Origin: SIG565 sp045646145
GTDB lineage: Bacteria > Bacillota > Clostridia > Oscillospirales > Acutalibacteraceae
Reading direction: 5' to 3'
Assembly: GCA_045646145.1 (NCBI GenBank)
Contig: JAZRKE010000057.1
Location: 1 to 38,550, forward strand
Length of the DNA: 38,550 nucleotides
The notes under the pieces were generated by a model. It saw only the letters and a list, made by a program, of their open reading frames with translations. It did not search any database and had not been told where the DNA came from. Every line of letters starts with the position of its first letter. The first letter of the stretch is position 1. Shown here in pieces: positions 1-7,432 of this stretch. The position numbers and the translations under genes are program-made.

Positions 1-141
1 TTCCGCCTTTTCCTCGTCAGTAAGTTCCACCATATGGTTTACCACTACGTTGCAGTTGATTTTTGAACCTACGACAATATTATCCTCATCATAGTAGTGC
101 ATTGCCATCGAATAGATTTCATCATCGTTGAATCCGTTGCA
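1..141 (-). CDS. PcfK-like mobile-element protein, partial at both ends
   Basis: Read on the minus strand, this stretch is open throughout and encodes about 47 residues. It contains CNGFNDDEIYSMAMHYYDED followed by a hydrophilic stretch ending VELTDEEKAE. The 'AxHYYDED...INCxVVVNHxVELTxEE' pattern is typical, from memory, of PcfK-like proteins carried by conjugative elements of Firmicutes and Bacteroidetes. Their molecular role is not established. The C-terminus lies beyond the window start, and the N-terminal part is cut off where aconitase sequence begins on the opposite strand, at about 138-147. It is therefore a gene fragment: either an element boundary inside aconitase or an assembly join. 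The family assignment is fairly good for such a short piece, but no search was run. Confidence 0.55.
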
Positions 142-143
142 AT

Positions 144-995
144 ATCGGTATGGGCTTTTCGCCGAATTCTGCAGGTGTATCACTTCGCACCTTTAATCGT
201 AATTTTGAGGGAAGAAGCGGAACAAGAGACGGTCAGGTATATCTGGTATCTCCCGAAACCGCCGTTGCTGCGGCTCTTACGGGTTATATTACCGATCCCA
301 CACTTTTCGGCGATATGCCAAAGGTGGAGATGCCTAAAGAATTTAAGATTGATGATAGCGCCATAATTGAACCCGCGGGCATTGAAGATGCAAAGAGCCT
401 TGAAATTTTAAGAGGACCTAATATTAAAAAATTCCCCGAGGCATATCCACAGGAGGACAGCCTTTCAGCGCCACTTATTTTAAAGGTTGGCGATAATATC
501 ACAACCGACCATATTATGCCGGCTGGTGCTAAAATTTTACCATATCGCTCTAATATTCCTCATTTGTCGCAGTTTTGTTTTGGAGTTTGTGATACTACAT
601 TCCCTGAACGTGCCAAGGCGGCAGGACAAAGCATTATTGTCGGAGGTTCTAACTATGGTCAGGGCTCTTCACGTGAACACGCAGCCCTTGTGCCTCTATA
701 TTTAGGTGTACGCGCAGTTATAACCAAGAGCTTTGCACGTATACATATAGCCAACCTTATTAATGCAGGTATTATGCCCCTTACCTTTAAAAATTCGGAG
801 GATTATGATAAGCTCTCGCAGGGTGATGAATTAGAACTTAATAATGTATATGCAGGTATGGATAGCGGGGAGATTATCCTTACCAATAAAACAACAGGGG
901 ATAAAATACCGCTTGAATGCTCCTTCACCGAGCGACAAAAAGCAATATTAAAGGCAGGAAGCTTACTTATATATACCAAGGAGGCAAATGCGTAA
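144..995 (+). CDS. acnA: Aconitate hydratase, C-terminal part (5'-truncated)
   Basis: Aconitase converts citrate to isocitrate through cis-aconitate using a 4Fe-4S cluster. The readable part starts at IGMGFSPNSAGVSLRTFNRN, the end of the catalytic core. It continues through NFEGRSGT and VYLVSPETA to the mobile swivel domain, with DNITTDHIMPAG and the hallmark GGSNYGQGSSREHAA loop. About 283 codons are present, against roughly 640 or more for the clostridial full-length enzyme, so the N-terminal cluster-binding half is missing. The first ATG at 150 is not a real start, because it lies inside conserved core sequence. Upstream of about 144 the sequence belongs to an antisense PcfK-like fragment. 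The stop codon overlaps the start of isocitrate dehydrogenase (TAATG), indicating translational coupling and a shared role in making 2-oxoglutarate. Identity is secure; whether the truncation is biological is not. Confidence 0.9.
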   Translation: MGMGFSPNSAGVSLRTFNRNFEGRSGTRDGQVYLVSPETAVAAALTGYITDPTLFGDMPKVEMPKEFKIDDSAIIEPAGIEDAKSLEILRGPNIKKFPEAYPQEDSLSAPLILKVGDNITTDHIMPAGAKILPYRSNIPHLSQFCFGVCDTTFPERAKAAGQSIIVGGSNYGQGSSREHAALVPLYLGVRAVITKSFARIHIANLINAGIMPLTFKNSEDYDKLSQGDELELNNVYAGMDSGEIILTNKTTGDKIPLECSFTERQKAILKAGSLLIYTKEANA

Positions 996-2143
996 TGCAA
1001 CAATATATCAATGACGCTTGCGAGCAATTCAGAAAACTATTAACAGAACAACTCGAACGTACCGAAATTATGGAAAAGGGTGCAACCTCAAAAGATTATT
1101 CTAAGGCAGAAAAAATTGTTATCGGTATTGTAGGTGGTGACGGTATCGGCCCGATAATTGTTAATGAAGCTCAAAGATTAATTGAATTTTTACTCGCCGA
1201 CGACGTTAAAAAAGGTCGAGTGGAATTCAATGTTATTGACGGTCTTACCATAGAAAACAGGCTTTCCTTAGGCAAACCTATTCCCGATGATGTGCTTAGT
1301 GAAATTAAAAAGTGCGATGTACTTCTTAAAGGTCCAACAACCACCCCTAAGGGCGGCACAATGGAGAGTGCTAATGTAGCGCTCAGACGAGAACTCGATT
1401 TATATGCCAATGTTAGACCTGTAAGTGTGCCAGAAGAGAATATCGACTGGATTTTTTATCGTGAAAACACTGAGGGTGAGTATGTTCTCGGCAGTCGCGG
1501 TGTAGAATTACCCGAAAAATTAGCGGTTGATTTTAAGGTTACAACCAATCCGGGTACGGAGCGTATAGCCCGTGCGGCATTTGAATATGCCCGTCAGAAC
1601 GGTAAAACCAATGTGGCAATAGTAACCAAGGCCAATATTATGAAAAAGACCGACGGTAAGTTTACCGAAATTTGCCATAAGGTAGCGGCAGAATATCCTG
1701 AAATAACCGCAGATGACTGGTATATAGATATTATGACAGCTAACCTTGTAAATCCCCAAATCCGCAGTAATTTTCAGGTTTTTGTTCTGCCAAATCTGTA
1801 CGGTGATATTATCACTGATGAGGCTGCTCAGATTCAGGGTGGTGTAGGTACCGCAGGAAGTGCGAACATTGGCGATAATTACGCTATGTTTGAGGCAATT
1901 CACGGTTCGGCTCCGCGTATGATAGAGGAGGGCATCGGCCATTATGCCAACCCTTCGAGTATATTTAAAGCCACTGAAATGTTACTCAGACACATAGGAT
2001 TTGTAGAAAAGGCAAATCTTTTAAATAAGGCTATGTCAATTTGTACCGAAACCGAGAAAAAGGTTATCGTTACAGGCAACACCGACGGCGCCACAACAAA
2101 AGAATTTTCCGATTATTTAATGGAAACCATAAAAACTTTATAA
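995..2143 (+). CDS. icd: Isocitrate dehydrogenase (isocitrate/isopropylmalate dehydrogenase family)
   Basis: This enzyme oxidatively decarboxylates isocitrate to 2-oxoglutarate with NAD(P)+, directly after aconitase in the pathway. The predicted protein has 382 residues. The nucleotide-fold start GIVGGDGIGP lies near residue 44-53, after a roughly 40-residue polar N-terminal extension. The substrate motif FYRENTEGEY, the catalytic lysine region VTKANIMKKTDG and the metal-binding stretch NLYGDIITDEAAQIQGG are all present. HGSAPRM occupies the cofactor-specificity site. Its basic residue there does not match the Asp typical of NAD enzymes, so cofactor use is left open. The start at 995 is chosen because AAGGAGG at 979-985 precedes it and it overlaps the aconitase stop. 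A longer open frame upstream lies inside aconitase. With no other cycle genes visible, the pair most likely feeds glutamate synthesis. Confidence 0.92.
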   Translation: MQQYINDACEQFRKLLTEQLERTEIMEKGATSKDYSKAEKIVIGIVGGDGIGPIIVNEAQRLIEFLLADDVKKGRVEFNVIDGLTIENRLSLGKPIPDDVLSEIKKCDVLLKGPTTTPKGGTMESANVALRRELDLYANVRPVSVPEENIDWIFYRENTEGEYVLGSRGVELPEKLAVDFKVTTNPGTERIARAAFEYARQNGKTNVAIVTKANIMKKTDGKFTEICHKVAAEYPEITADDWYIDIMTANLVNPQIRSNFQVFVLPNLYGDIITDEAAQIQGGVGTAGSANIGDNYAMFEAIHGSAPRMIEEGIGHYANPSSIFKATEMLLRHIGFVEKANLLNKAMSICTETEKKVIVTGNTDGATTKEFSDYLMETIKTL

Positions 2144-2223
2144 AAACTAATTTAATTCCATATTGCATAATTTCTCTTTACCATACATATAGTTTACCAA
2201 ACAAATTGTAAGGAGAAGGCAGT

Positions 2224-3756
2224 ATGGAATTAAATATTTTAAATCATGAAGCGGCATATAACGATAAAATTTTTTCAGGGTCATCAGAATATAGTATCGA
2301 TAACGATTTTACATTACCCGATTATTATCCCGAAATCTCTAAAATTTTAAAATGCAGAATAATACCACGCGTAGCCATGACATCTATCAGCGGACAGACT
2401 TTAACTGTTGACGGAAACGTTACTGTGAATTTAATATATTGCTCAAATGAAAACGAGATTTTCGGCTACGAGCAGATACTGAATTTTACCAAGACCTTTG
2501 ATATTGGACTTGACAGCACCGATGCAGAGTGCGAGTGTAATGTTAAAAGTGAGTATGTAAACTGTCGGTGCCTCAGTGAACGCAAAATTGATGTCCACGG
2601 TGCCGTTGGCATATACGTAAGTGTTTTTCGTAAGAATACCACCGGAATTGTAACCGATATTGATAATAGCGATGTAATTATCCGTAGAGGGCTTTTACCC
2701 GCAACCTCGCCTGTGGGTGTGGGGGAGAAATCTCTGCTTATTGAGGAGGAGCTTGAGCTCGGTCAGGGCCAACCCTCTATCAGATGTATTTTAAAGTATG
2801 ATGCAAAGGCAGTGAATAAAGAGTGTAAAATTATCAGCGGTAAGGCAGTTCAGAAAGGTGAACTAAATATTTTTGTTCTATACTGTGCCGAGCATACTTC
2901 TGTGCCACAAATTTATAGGAATTGTATACCGTATAGTCAGATTATTGATATTGAGGGACTGCACGAGAACTGTGTCTGCACAGCTAAAACTAAGGTGGCA
3001 TGTCTTGAAATCAAACCGCGTACATCGGCATCGGGTGAAACCAGAAGCTTTATGCTGACATCCCGACTTAACTTCCACGCCAATGCCTCTTGTGAAGATG
3101 ATTTACCCGTTGTTCTTGACGCATATTCAACCAAGTATAATGCCGAGGTTAAAACACAGGAAATTATGTTGCAAAAAATTCAAAAAACTATAAATGATTC
3201 CTTTATTTGCAAAAAAACTCTTGATAATATAGGCGATATTTCCTCGGTTATTGATATTTGGTGTGATACTTCAGTGGGAGAAACTTCGATTAATAATTGT
3301 GTTTTAAAGGTTTGCGGAACGATGCAAATTTGCATTCTCGCTTTAAACAGTGCGGGCGTACCGCAATATATTGAACGACCTGTCGATTTCGAATATACGC
3401 ATACTCTTGAGGATGTTTCTAAAAATATTTTTGCTACTGCCGAGGTTATAACCAATAATGTAAGTTTCACATTACAGGGAAGCAACTGCATTGAAGTAAG
3501 TTGTGAATTATGCGTGAGTGTCGATATTTTCTCGAAGAAAAAAGTGAATCTTGTTACAGATGTGTGCATTGATGAGAATAATTTAAAGGTGAGAAATAAC
3601 GATAGTGCCCTGATTATTTATTATGCCGATGAGGGAGAAGAACTTTGGGATATTGCGAGAAAATATAACAGTAATCCACAGGAAATTAGCGAAATTAATT
3701 CTCTGCAGGATGATATTTTACTTTCGAAAAAGACCCTTTTAATACCAATAAAATAA
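2224..3756 (+). CDS. SPOCS (DUF3794) domain protein with C-terminal LysM
   Basis: This 510-residue protein has no signal peptide. It begins with an acidic segment (residues 1-45) and is followed by beta-rich repeats of the SPOCS/DUF3794 type, for example 'VDGNVTVNLIYCSNENEI' and 'VQKGELNIFVLYCAE'. A LysM module ends the protein at about residues 460-510 (YADEGEELWDIARKYNSNPQ). This architecture is known from spore-forming Clostridia and is related to spore coat/cortex interface proteins such as SpoVID/SafA-type factors; LysM domains bind peptidoglycan. AGGAGA at 2211-2216 supports the start. The gene stands alone, with 80 bp upstream and a strong terminator downstream. CATACATA at 2182-2189 resembles a sigma-E minus-10 element, which would fit mother-cell expression, but the minus-35 spacing is poor. 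Domain calls are confident; the precise role is inferred. Confidence 0.85.
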   Translation: MELNILNHEAAYNDKIFSGSSEYSIDNDFTLPDYYPEISKILKCRIIPRVAMTSISGQTLTVDGNVTVNLIYCSNENEIFGYEQILNFTKTFDIGLDSTDAECECNVKSEYVNCRCLSERKIDVHGAVGIYVSVFRKNTTGIVTDIDNSDVIIRRGLLPATSPVGVGEKSLLIEEELELGQGQPSIRCILKYDAKAVNKECKIISGKAVQKGELNIFVLYCAEHTSVPQIYRNCIPYSQIIDIEGLHENCVCTAKTKVACLEIKPRTSASGETRSFMLTSRLNFHANASCEDDLPVVLDAYSTKYNAEVKTQEIMLQKIQKTINDSFICKKTLDNIGDISSVIDIWCDTSVGETSINNCVLKVCGTMQICILALNSAGVPQYIERPVDFEYTHTLEDVSKNIFATAEVITNNVSFTLQGSNCIEVSCELCVSVDIFSKKKVNLVTDVCIDENNLKVRNNDSALIIYYADEGEELWDIARKYNSNPQEISEINSLQDDILLSKKTLLIPIK

Positions 3757-3757
3757 T

Positions 3758-3791
3758 AAAAAGTCGGGGATAAAAAAATCCCCGACTTTTT
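3758..3791 (+). terminator. Intrinsic terminator after the SPOCS-LysM gene
   Basis: A perfect 13-bp stem has arms 3758-3770 and 3779-3791 with core GTCGGGGA/TCCCCGAC and an A-rich loop. It is followed by a T run. It starts two bases after the stop codon and separates the SPOCS gene from the tRNA promoter. Confidence 0.9.
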
Positions 3792-3804
3792 TTGAAAATT
3801 TTAG

Positions 3805-3833
3805 TTGACAAAGATACACCTCGGTGATATAAT
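3805..3833 (+). promoter_or_regulatory. Consensus sigma-A promoter for tRNA-Leu(GAG)
   Basis: TTGACA at 3805-3810 and TATAAT at 3828-3833 are separated by exactly 17 bp, a perfect housekeeping promoter. The tRNA begins 14 bp after the minus-10 box, so the transcript has a very short leader. Confidence 0.92.
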
Positions 3834-3846
3834 ATATAGCGTTCTC

Positions 3847-3930
3847 GCGAGTGTGCTGGAATAGGCAGACAGGCACGTTTGAGGGGCGTGTGTCATTGGC
3901 GTACGGGTTCAAGTCCCGTCACTCGCACCA
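3847..3930 (+). tRNA. tRNA-Leu (anticodon GAG)
   Basis: An 84-nt gene with acceptor stem GCGAGTG pairing with CACTCGC, an encoded CCA end, a T-arm around GGGTTCAAGTCCC and the long variable arm expected of a leucine tRNA. The anticodon stem CACGT/GCGTG encloses the loop TTGAGGG, giving anticodon GAG, which reads CUC and CUU. It has its own consensus promoter and is followed at once by an intrinsic terminator, so it is a monocistronic tRNA unit. Its 3' end (CACTCGCACCA) recurs as orphan copies near 29.3 kb. Confidence 0.96.
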
Positions 3931-3969
3931 AATTCCCAAAGCTGACCGAAAGGTTTGCTTTGGGAATTT
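3930..3969 (+). terminator. Terminator after tRNA-Leu(GAG)
   Basis: A 13-bp stem (3930-3942 with 3957-3969, AATTCCCAAAGC against GCTTTGGGAATT) is followed by T-rich sequence. The stem starts on the last base of the tRNA CCA. Confidence 0.88.
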
Positions 3970-3988
3970 TTATATATTTGTTAGATTC

Positions 3989-4017
3989 TTGAAAATATCG
4001 GTTTTTATTGGTATAAT
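3989..4017 (+). promoter_or_regulatory. Sigma-A promoter for the rRNA methyltransferase pair
   Basis: TTGAAA at 3989-3994 and TATAAT at 4012-4017 have a 17-bp spacer. They lie 29 bp before the rsmE start and just after the tRNA terminator. Confidence 0.85.
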
Positions 4018-4046
4018 ATAGTTAAATTTAAAAGGGTTGGTGTGTA

Positions 4047-4793
4047 ATGTTTAACTTTTTTGCCGATGAAGCTAACAAACAAAATTTTCACTATATAATA
4101 AGCGGTGCAGATTATAATCACATAAAAAATGTTTTAAGAATGGGAATAGGGGACACCTGCCTTATCAGTTGCAACGGAAAAAGTGATTTGTGTAAAATTG
4201 ACAGTTTTTCTTTAGATTCTGTTTCACTCGAAATTATTGAAGAAGACTATACCGACACTGAATTGCCACTTCAAATTTTTCTTTTCCAAGGGTTGCCTAA
4301 AGGCGATAAAATGGAATATATCATTCAGAAGTGCGTTGAACTTGGCGTTTACAGCGTTATTCCTGTTAGTATGAAATATTCGGTAGTGAAGCTCGATGAT
4401 AAAAAAGCAAAATCCAAACAGTTGCGTTGGCAAGCTATTTCCGAGAGCGCTGCAAAACAGAGCAAACGCAATATTATTCCCGAGATTTATAATGTTTGCT
4501 CATTTAAAGATGCCATTGATTTTGCTAAAACCCTTGATTTGATTTTATTACCATATGAGAACAAGGATGGGATGAGCGCAACGCGTAAAGCCCTTAATAA
4601 CCTTAAAACTGTAAAAACGGTAGGGATTTTTATTGGACCTGAGGGCGGTTTTGATAAATCTGAAATTGAAAAAGCGATTTCCGCTGATGCCAAGATAATT
4701 TCACTTGGAAAAAGAATTCTGCGCACCGAAACTGCAGCAATTACTGCAGTTGGTATGTGTATGCTGAGTACCGAAATGGGTGAAGATATTTAA
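4047..4793 (+). CDS. rsmE: 16S rRNA (uracil-1498-N3)-methyltransferase RsmE
   Basis: RsmE methylates N3 of U1498 in helix 44 of 16S rRNA using SAM. The 248-residue protein fits the family length. An N-terminal PUA-like domain covers about residues 1-75 (HIKNVLRMGIGD). A SPOUT/trefoil-knot domain follows, with QGLPKGDKMEYIIQKCVELGV, ESAAKQSKR and the SAM-binding knot motifs FIGPEGGF and SLGKRILRTETAA. The promoter at 3989-4017 drives it. The next methyltransferase begins one base after its stop, so the two rRNA modification genes form an operon. Confidence 0.94.
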   Translation: MFNFFADEANKQNFHYIISGADYNHIKNVLRMGIGDTCLISCNGKSDLCKIDSFSLDSVSLEIIEEDYTDTELPLQIFLFQGLPKGDKMEYIIQKCVELGVYSVIPVSMKYSVVKLDDKKAKSKQLRWQAISESAAKQSKRNIIPEIYNVCSFKDAIDFAKTLDLILLPYENKDGMSATRKALNNLKTVKTVGIFIGPEGGFDKSEIEKAISADAKIISLGKRILRTETAAITAVGMCMLSTEMGEDI

Positions 4794-4794
4794 A

Positions 4795-6144
4795 ATGAAA
4801 CAATTACCGGTTGCTTATGAAGAAAGAATGAGAACTCTGCTGGGAGCAGAATATAATAGTTATATTGAAGAACTGCAGAAATCTCCTGTAAGGGCATTCA
4901 GAATTAACACCGATAAGATTAGCGTTGAGCAATTTGAGAAAATAAATATATTTTCAAGCGGTAAAATACCATATGTAAAAAACGGTTATTATCTTGAATA
5001 TGATAAAATCGGAAACCATCCATACCACCATGCAGGGCTTATTTATGTGCAGGAGCCTGCCGCAATGGCACCTGTAGAATGTATTGATATAAATCCGGAT
5101 TGGTGTATTCTTGATATGTGTGCTGCTCCCGGAGGGAAAAGTACGCAACTTAAAAATAAGCTCGGAGATAATGGTGTTTTAGTTTCCAACGAAATTATTC
5201 CATCACGCTGTAAAGTACTTACAGGAAATATCGAACGGCTTGGTTTACATAATACTGTTACAACCTGTATGGATACAACAAAACTGGCTAGTGTTTTTCC
5301 AAAGAGCTTTGATTTAATAATGGTGGATGCTCCATGCTCGGGTGAAGGTATGTTCCGAAAGGAAGAGAATGCAATTGACGAGTGGAGCGAAGATAATGTT
5401 AAAATGTGCTCAAAACGTCAAGCTGAAATTCTGGATAATGCGGTTTTGGCATTAAAAGACGGTGGATATATAATATATGCCACCTGCACATTTTCACTGC
5501 AAGAAAATGAAATGATTGTGGACTCATTTTTAAATAAATATCCCGAATTTGAAATTGTGCCCGTAAATAATGAAGTGCAAAAATACACCTGTGACGGAAT
5601 TAGTTTTAGCGGCTGTAAATGTCGGAATATTCATTATTCGCGAAGATTTTATCCGCATAAAGCCAAGGGCGAAGGTCAATTTATGGCCGTTCTACATCAT
5701 AAAGGGAAAACTTCAGTTGATACTACCTCTTCATCACAGCAACCAAAGCCTGATAAAACCGTAACCGATTTTTTTGATGATACTTTAACGGAATATAATT
5801 GTAATTATGTTCTGCAGTATAACGGAAATCCTGTGTATTATAATAACAGGCTGCCAATAAAGGATAAAAGTGCCTTTTCATGCGGAATAACTATCGGTGA
5901 AATAAGAAAAAACCGCATCATACCTCACCATCAATTTTTCTCTGCGTTGGGAAGAAAATTCAAAAGAAAAATTAATCTTCAGCTTGGTAGTGAGGCTCTT
6001 TTGAAATACCTTCACGGCGAGGAAATTAATGCACAGTGTGATAACGGTTGGGCAGTAGTTATGGTTGACGGGTTTCCGCTTGGCGGTGCAAAGGTTGTAG
6101 ATGGAATAGCCAAAAATCATTATCCCAAGGGATTGAGAAAATAA
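4795..6144 (+). CDS. RsmB/NOP-family RNA (cytosine-C5)-methyltransferase, RsmF-like
   Basis: A SAM-dependent RNA m5C methyltransferase of 449 residues. The SAM motif DMCAAPGGKSTQLK lies near residues 107-120. The two family cysteines sit in VDAPCSGEGMFRK (Cys181, releasing base) and ATCTFSLQENE (Cys231, nucleophile). The C-terminal third (about 330-449) looks like the RsmF-type RNA-binding extension ending GFPLGGAKVVDG.IAKNHYPKGLRK-like sequence. The ATG at 4795 is preferred over the in-frame GTG at 4780, because the latter lies inside rsmE and the GGTGA just upstream could serve as ribosome binding site. In E. coli RsmF modifies C1407 of 16S rRNA; the exact target here is inferred from the family. 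Confidence 0.88.
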   Translation: MKQLPVAYEERMRTLLGAEYNSYIEELQKSPVRAFRINTDKISVEQFEKINIFSSGKIPYVKNGYYLEYDKIGNHPYHHAGLIYVQEPAAMAPVECIDINPDWCILDMCAAPGGKSTQLKNKLGDNGVLVSNEIIPSRCKVLTGNIERLGLHNTVTTCMDTTKLASVFPKSFDLIMVDAPCSGEGMFRKEENAIDEWSEDNVKMCSKRQAEILDNAVLALKDGGYIIYATCTFSLQENEMIVDSFLNKYPEFEIVPVNNEVQKYTCDGISFSGCKCRNIHYSRRFYPHKAKGEGQFMAVLHHKGKTSVDTTSSSQQPKPDKTVTDFFDDTLTEYNCNYVLQYNGNPVYYNNRLPIKDKSAFSCGITIGEIRKNRIIPHHQFFSALGRKFKRKINLQLGSEALLKYLHGEEINAQCDNGWAVVMVDGFPLGGAKVVDGIAKNHYPKGLRK

Positions 6145-6212
6145 TTTTTATTTTATAACGAATATTGCAGCTGTGATTAAACGCAATTGTTTTTAAGGAG
6201 GTAATTAATGAT

Positions 6213-6779
6213 ATGTTATATGCTATAATATTTATATTTTGTATGGCCCTTTCAAACATAATTTTACATAAAAAGATAATAAAAATTCCATTTATTATCT
6301 GTATAGCTTGTGCTATGTTGATTGTAGTTCATTTAGGTTGTAGATTTTTCGTTTTTCAAGATAAAATTGAAGAGCGTACCCTTGAAGCAGTGTCAAAGCT
6401 TTCATGGAATAACGAAGAACAATTATATGATTTGGGATTTGAAAAAAATGACGAAAACCTATCCTTTGATAGTGAGGGCATATGGGGAGGGAAGAATAAT
6501 TTGGTATCGTTTTTTTCAATTTATGTGGAAAAGGCGGAACAATCTATGGTGGAAGAAACTTATAAAATGAAAAATCGAAATAATATGCTGTATTCTTATG
6601 AAGTTGTGTGCGGGTACGATAACATTTTCACAGAATTTATTAATGTACCCCAAACCGTATCAAGATATTATTATTTTTATAAGGATGGTTATTTGATTTC
6701 GGTGCGTGAGCATAATGAAGAGGATACAAATAAACTTTTCGAACAGTATATAGCCAATTTAAATGAAAAGATAGAATAA
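6213..6779 (+). CDS. Small membrane-anchored protein of unknown function
   Basis: This 188-residue protein is not recognised. Two hydrophobic segments occupy about residues 1-15 and 26-48, and the rest is a soluble, acidic and Tyr-rich domain predicted to lie on one side of the membrane. The N-terminus could also serve as an anchor after a short loop. The start at 6213 follows AAGGAGG at 6195-6201; another ATG at 6208 is in a different frame and closes after six codons. No promoter is obvious in the 68 bp after the methyltransferase stop, so it may be read through from there. No function is proposed. Confidence 0.7.
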   Translation: MLYAIIFIFCMALSNIILHKKIIKIPFIICIACAMLIVVHLGCRFFVFQDKIEERTLEAVSKLSWNNEEQLYDLGFEKNDENLSFDSEGIWGGKNNLVSFFSIYVEKAEQSMVEETYKMKNRNNMLYSYEVVCGYDNIFTEFINVPQTVSRYYYFYKDGYLISVREHNEEDTNKLFEQYIANLNEKIE

Positions 6780-6912
6780 CTGTTAAGGAAACACGAGGAA
6801 AAATTTTAGTCTTGAGAATCTGAAAATATGTTATTACTGTTTTAGTAGCGCATATTTTTAAAATGTCGCACTTTTCTACCTATGAGTATAGTATATATCA
6901 GGAGGAGAATAT

Positions 6913-7395
6913 ATGTGACTAATTCCTTATAACAGACAGGCAGCAGTAGCCTATGCTCGCAGATGGGCATTAAATAGAAATCCTGCTTATTATGATTTTG
7001 AAAGCATAGGTGGCGACTGTACAAATTTTGCTTCACAGTGCATTTTTGCAGGAGCCGACGTTATGAACTATACGGGTGTTCTGGGGTGGTACTATCGTTC
7101 GTCATATGACCGCACAGCGTCTTGGAGCGGAGTGGAATATCTTTATAAATTCCTTATAAATAACCGTTCTGTAGGGCCCTTTGCTCGAGAGGTATTGGCA
7201 TCAGAGGTAATGCCCGGTGATATAGTGCAATTAGGTACTAGTAGCAGACATTTTTACCATTCACCCGTAATAATTTCCACCGAGCCCGAAATTTTAGTGG
7301 CGGCGCACACCTTTGATGCACTTGACCGCCCTTTATCGAGTTATATTTACGATAAGGTCCGCTTTTTGCATATTGAGGGAGTACGGACATGGTAA
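6913..7395 (+). CDS. Amidase-domain protein (Amidase_6-like) with UGA at codon 2
   Basis: From codon 3 the frame encodes about 158 residues beginning LIPYNRQAAVAYARRWALN, then GGDCTNFASQCIFAG with the probable catalytic cysteine, a Trp/Tyr-rich middle, and HFYHSPVIISTE with the partner histidine. This matches the small secreted or sporulation-associated amidase domain (Amidase_6, NlpC/P60-like fold) found in Clostridia. Such proteins often start directly at the IPYNRxxAVxYA motif. AGGAGG at 6900-6905 is ideally placed 7 nt before ATG 6913, but the next codon is TGA (6916-6918) before the conserved frame. The gene may therefore be a fresh pseudogene, use a rare start such as ATT at 6922, or contain a sequencing error. 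UGA is a normal stop elsewhere in the window. A shared terminator follows directly. Confidence 0.75.
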
Positions 7396-7397
7396 TA

Positions 7398-7430
7398 ACA
7401 GACCCTTACGGCATCACCGTAAGGGTCTGT
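7398..7430. terminator. Bidirectional terminator between convergent genes
   Basis: A perfect 13-bp stem (7398-7410 with 7418-7430, ACAGACCCTTACG/CGTAAGGGTCTGT) lies between the convergent amidase and DUF4153 genes, 2 bp from each stop codon. The flanking T and A runs are modest, so termination strength is inferred mainly from the stem. Confidence 0.75.
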
Positions 7431-7432
7431 AT

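Noticed and set aside
917..994. Longer N-terminus for isocitrate dehydrogenase starting at 917
   Set aside because: It would overlap aconitase by 79 bases, while 995 has a perfect ribosome binding site and sits on the aconitase stop.
1520..1942. Antisense open frame of 140 codons inside isocitrate dehydrogenase
   Set aside because: It has no ribosome site and no domain signature, and lies wholly within a conserved gene; similar antisense frames in ftsZ, murA and the PBP were rejected for the same reason.
6913..6918. UGA recoding (as Gly, Trp or selenocysteine) in the amidase gene
   Set aside because: murA ends with a UGA that must act as stop in this window, and codon 2 is not a conserved position. 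No SECIS-like hairpin was recognised just downstream.
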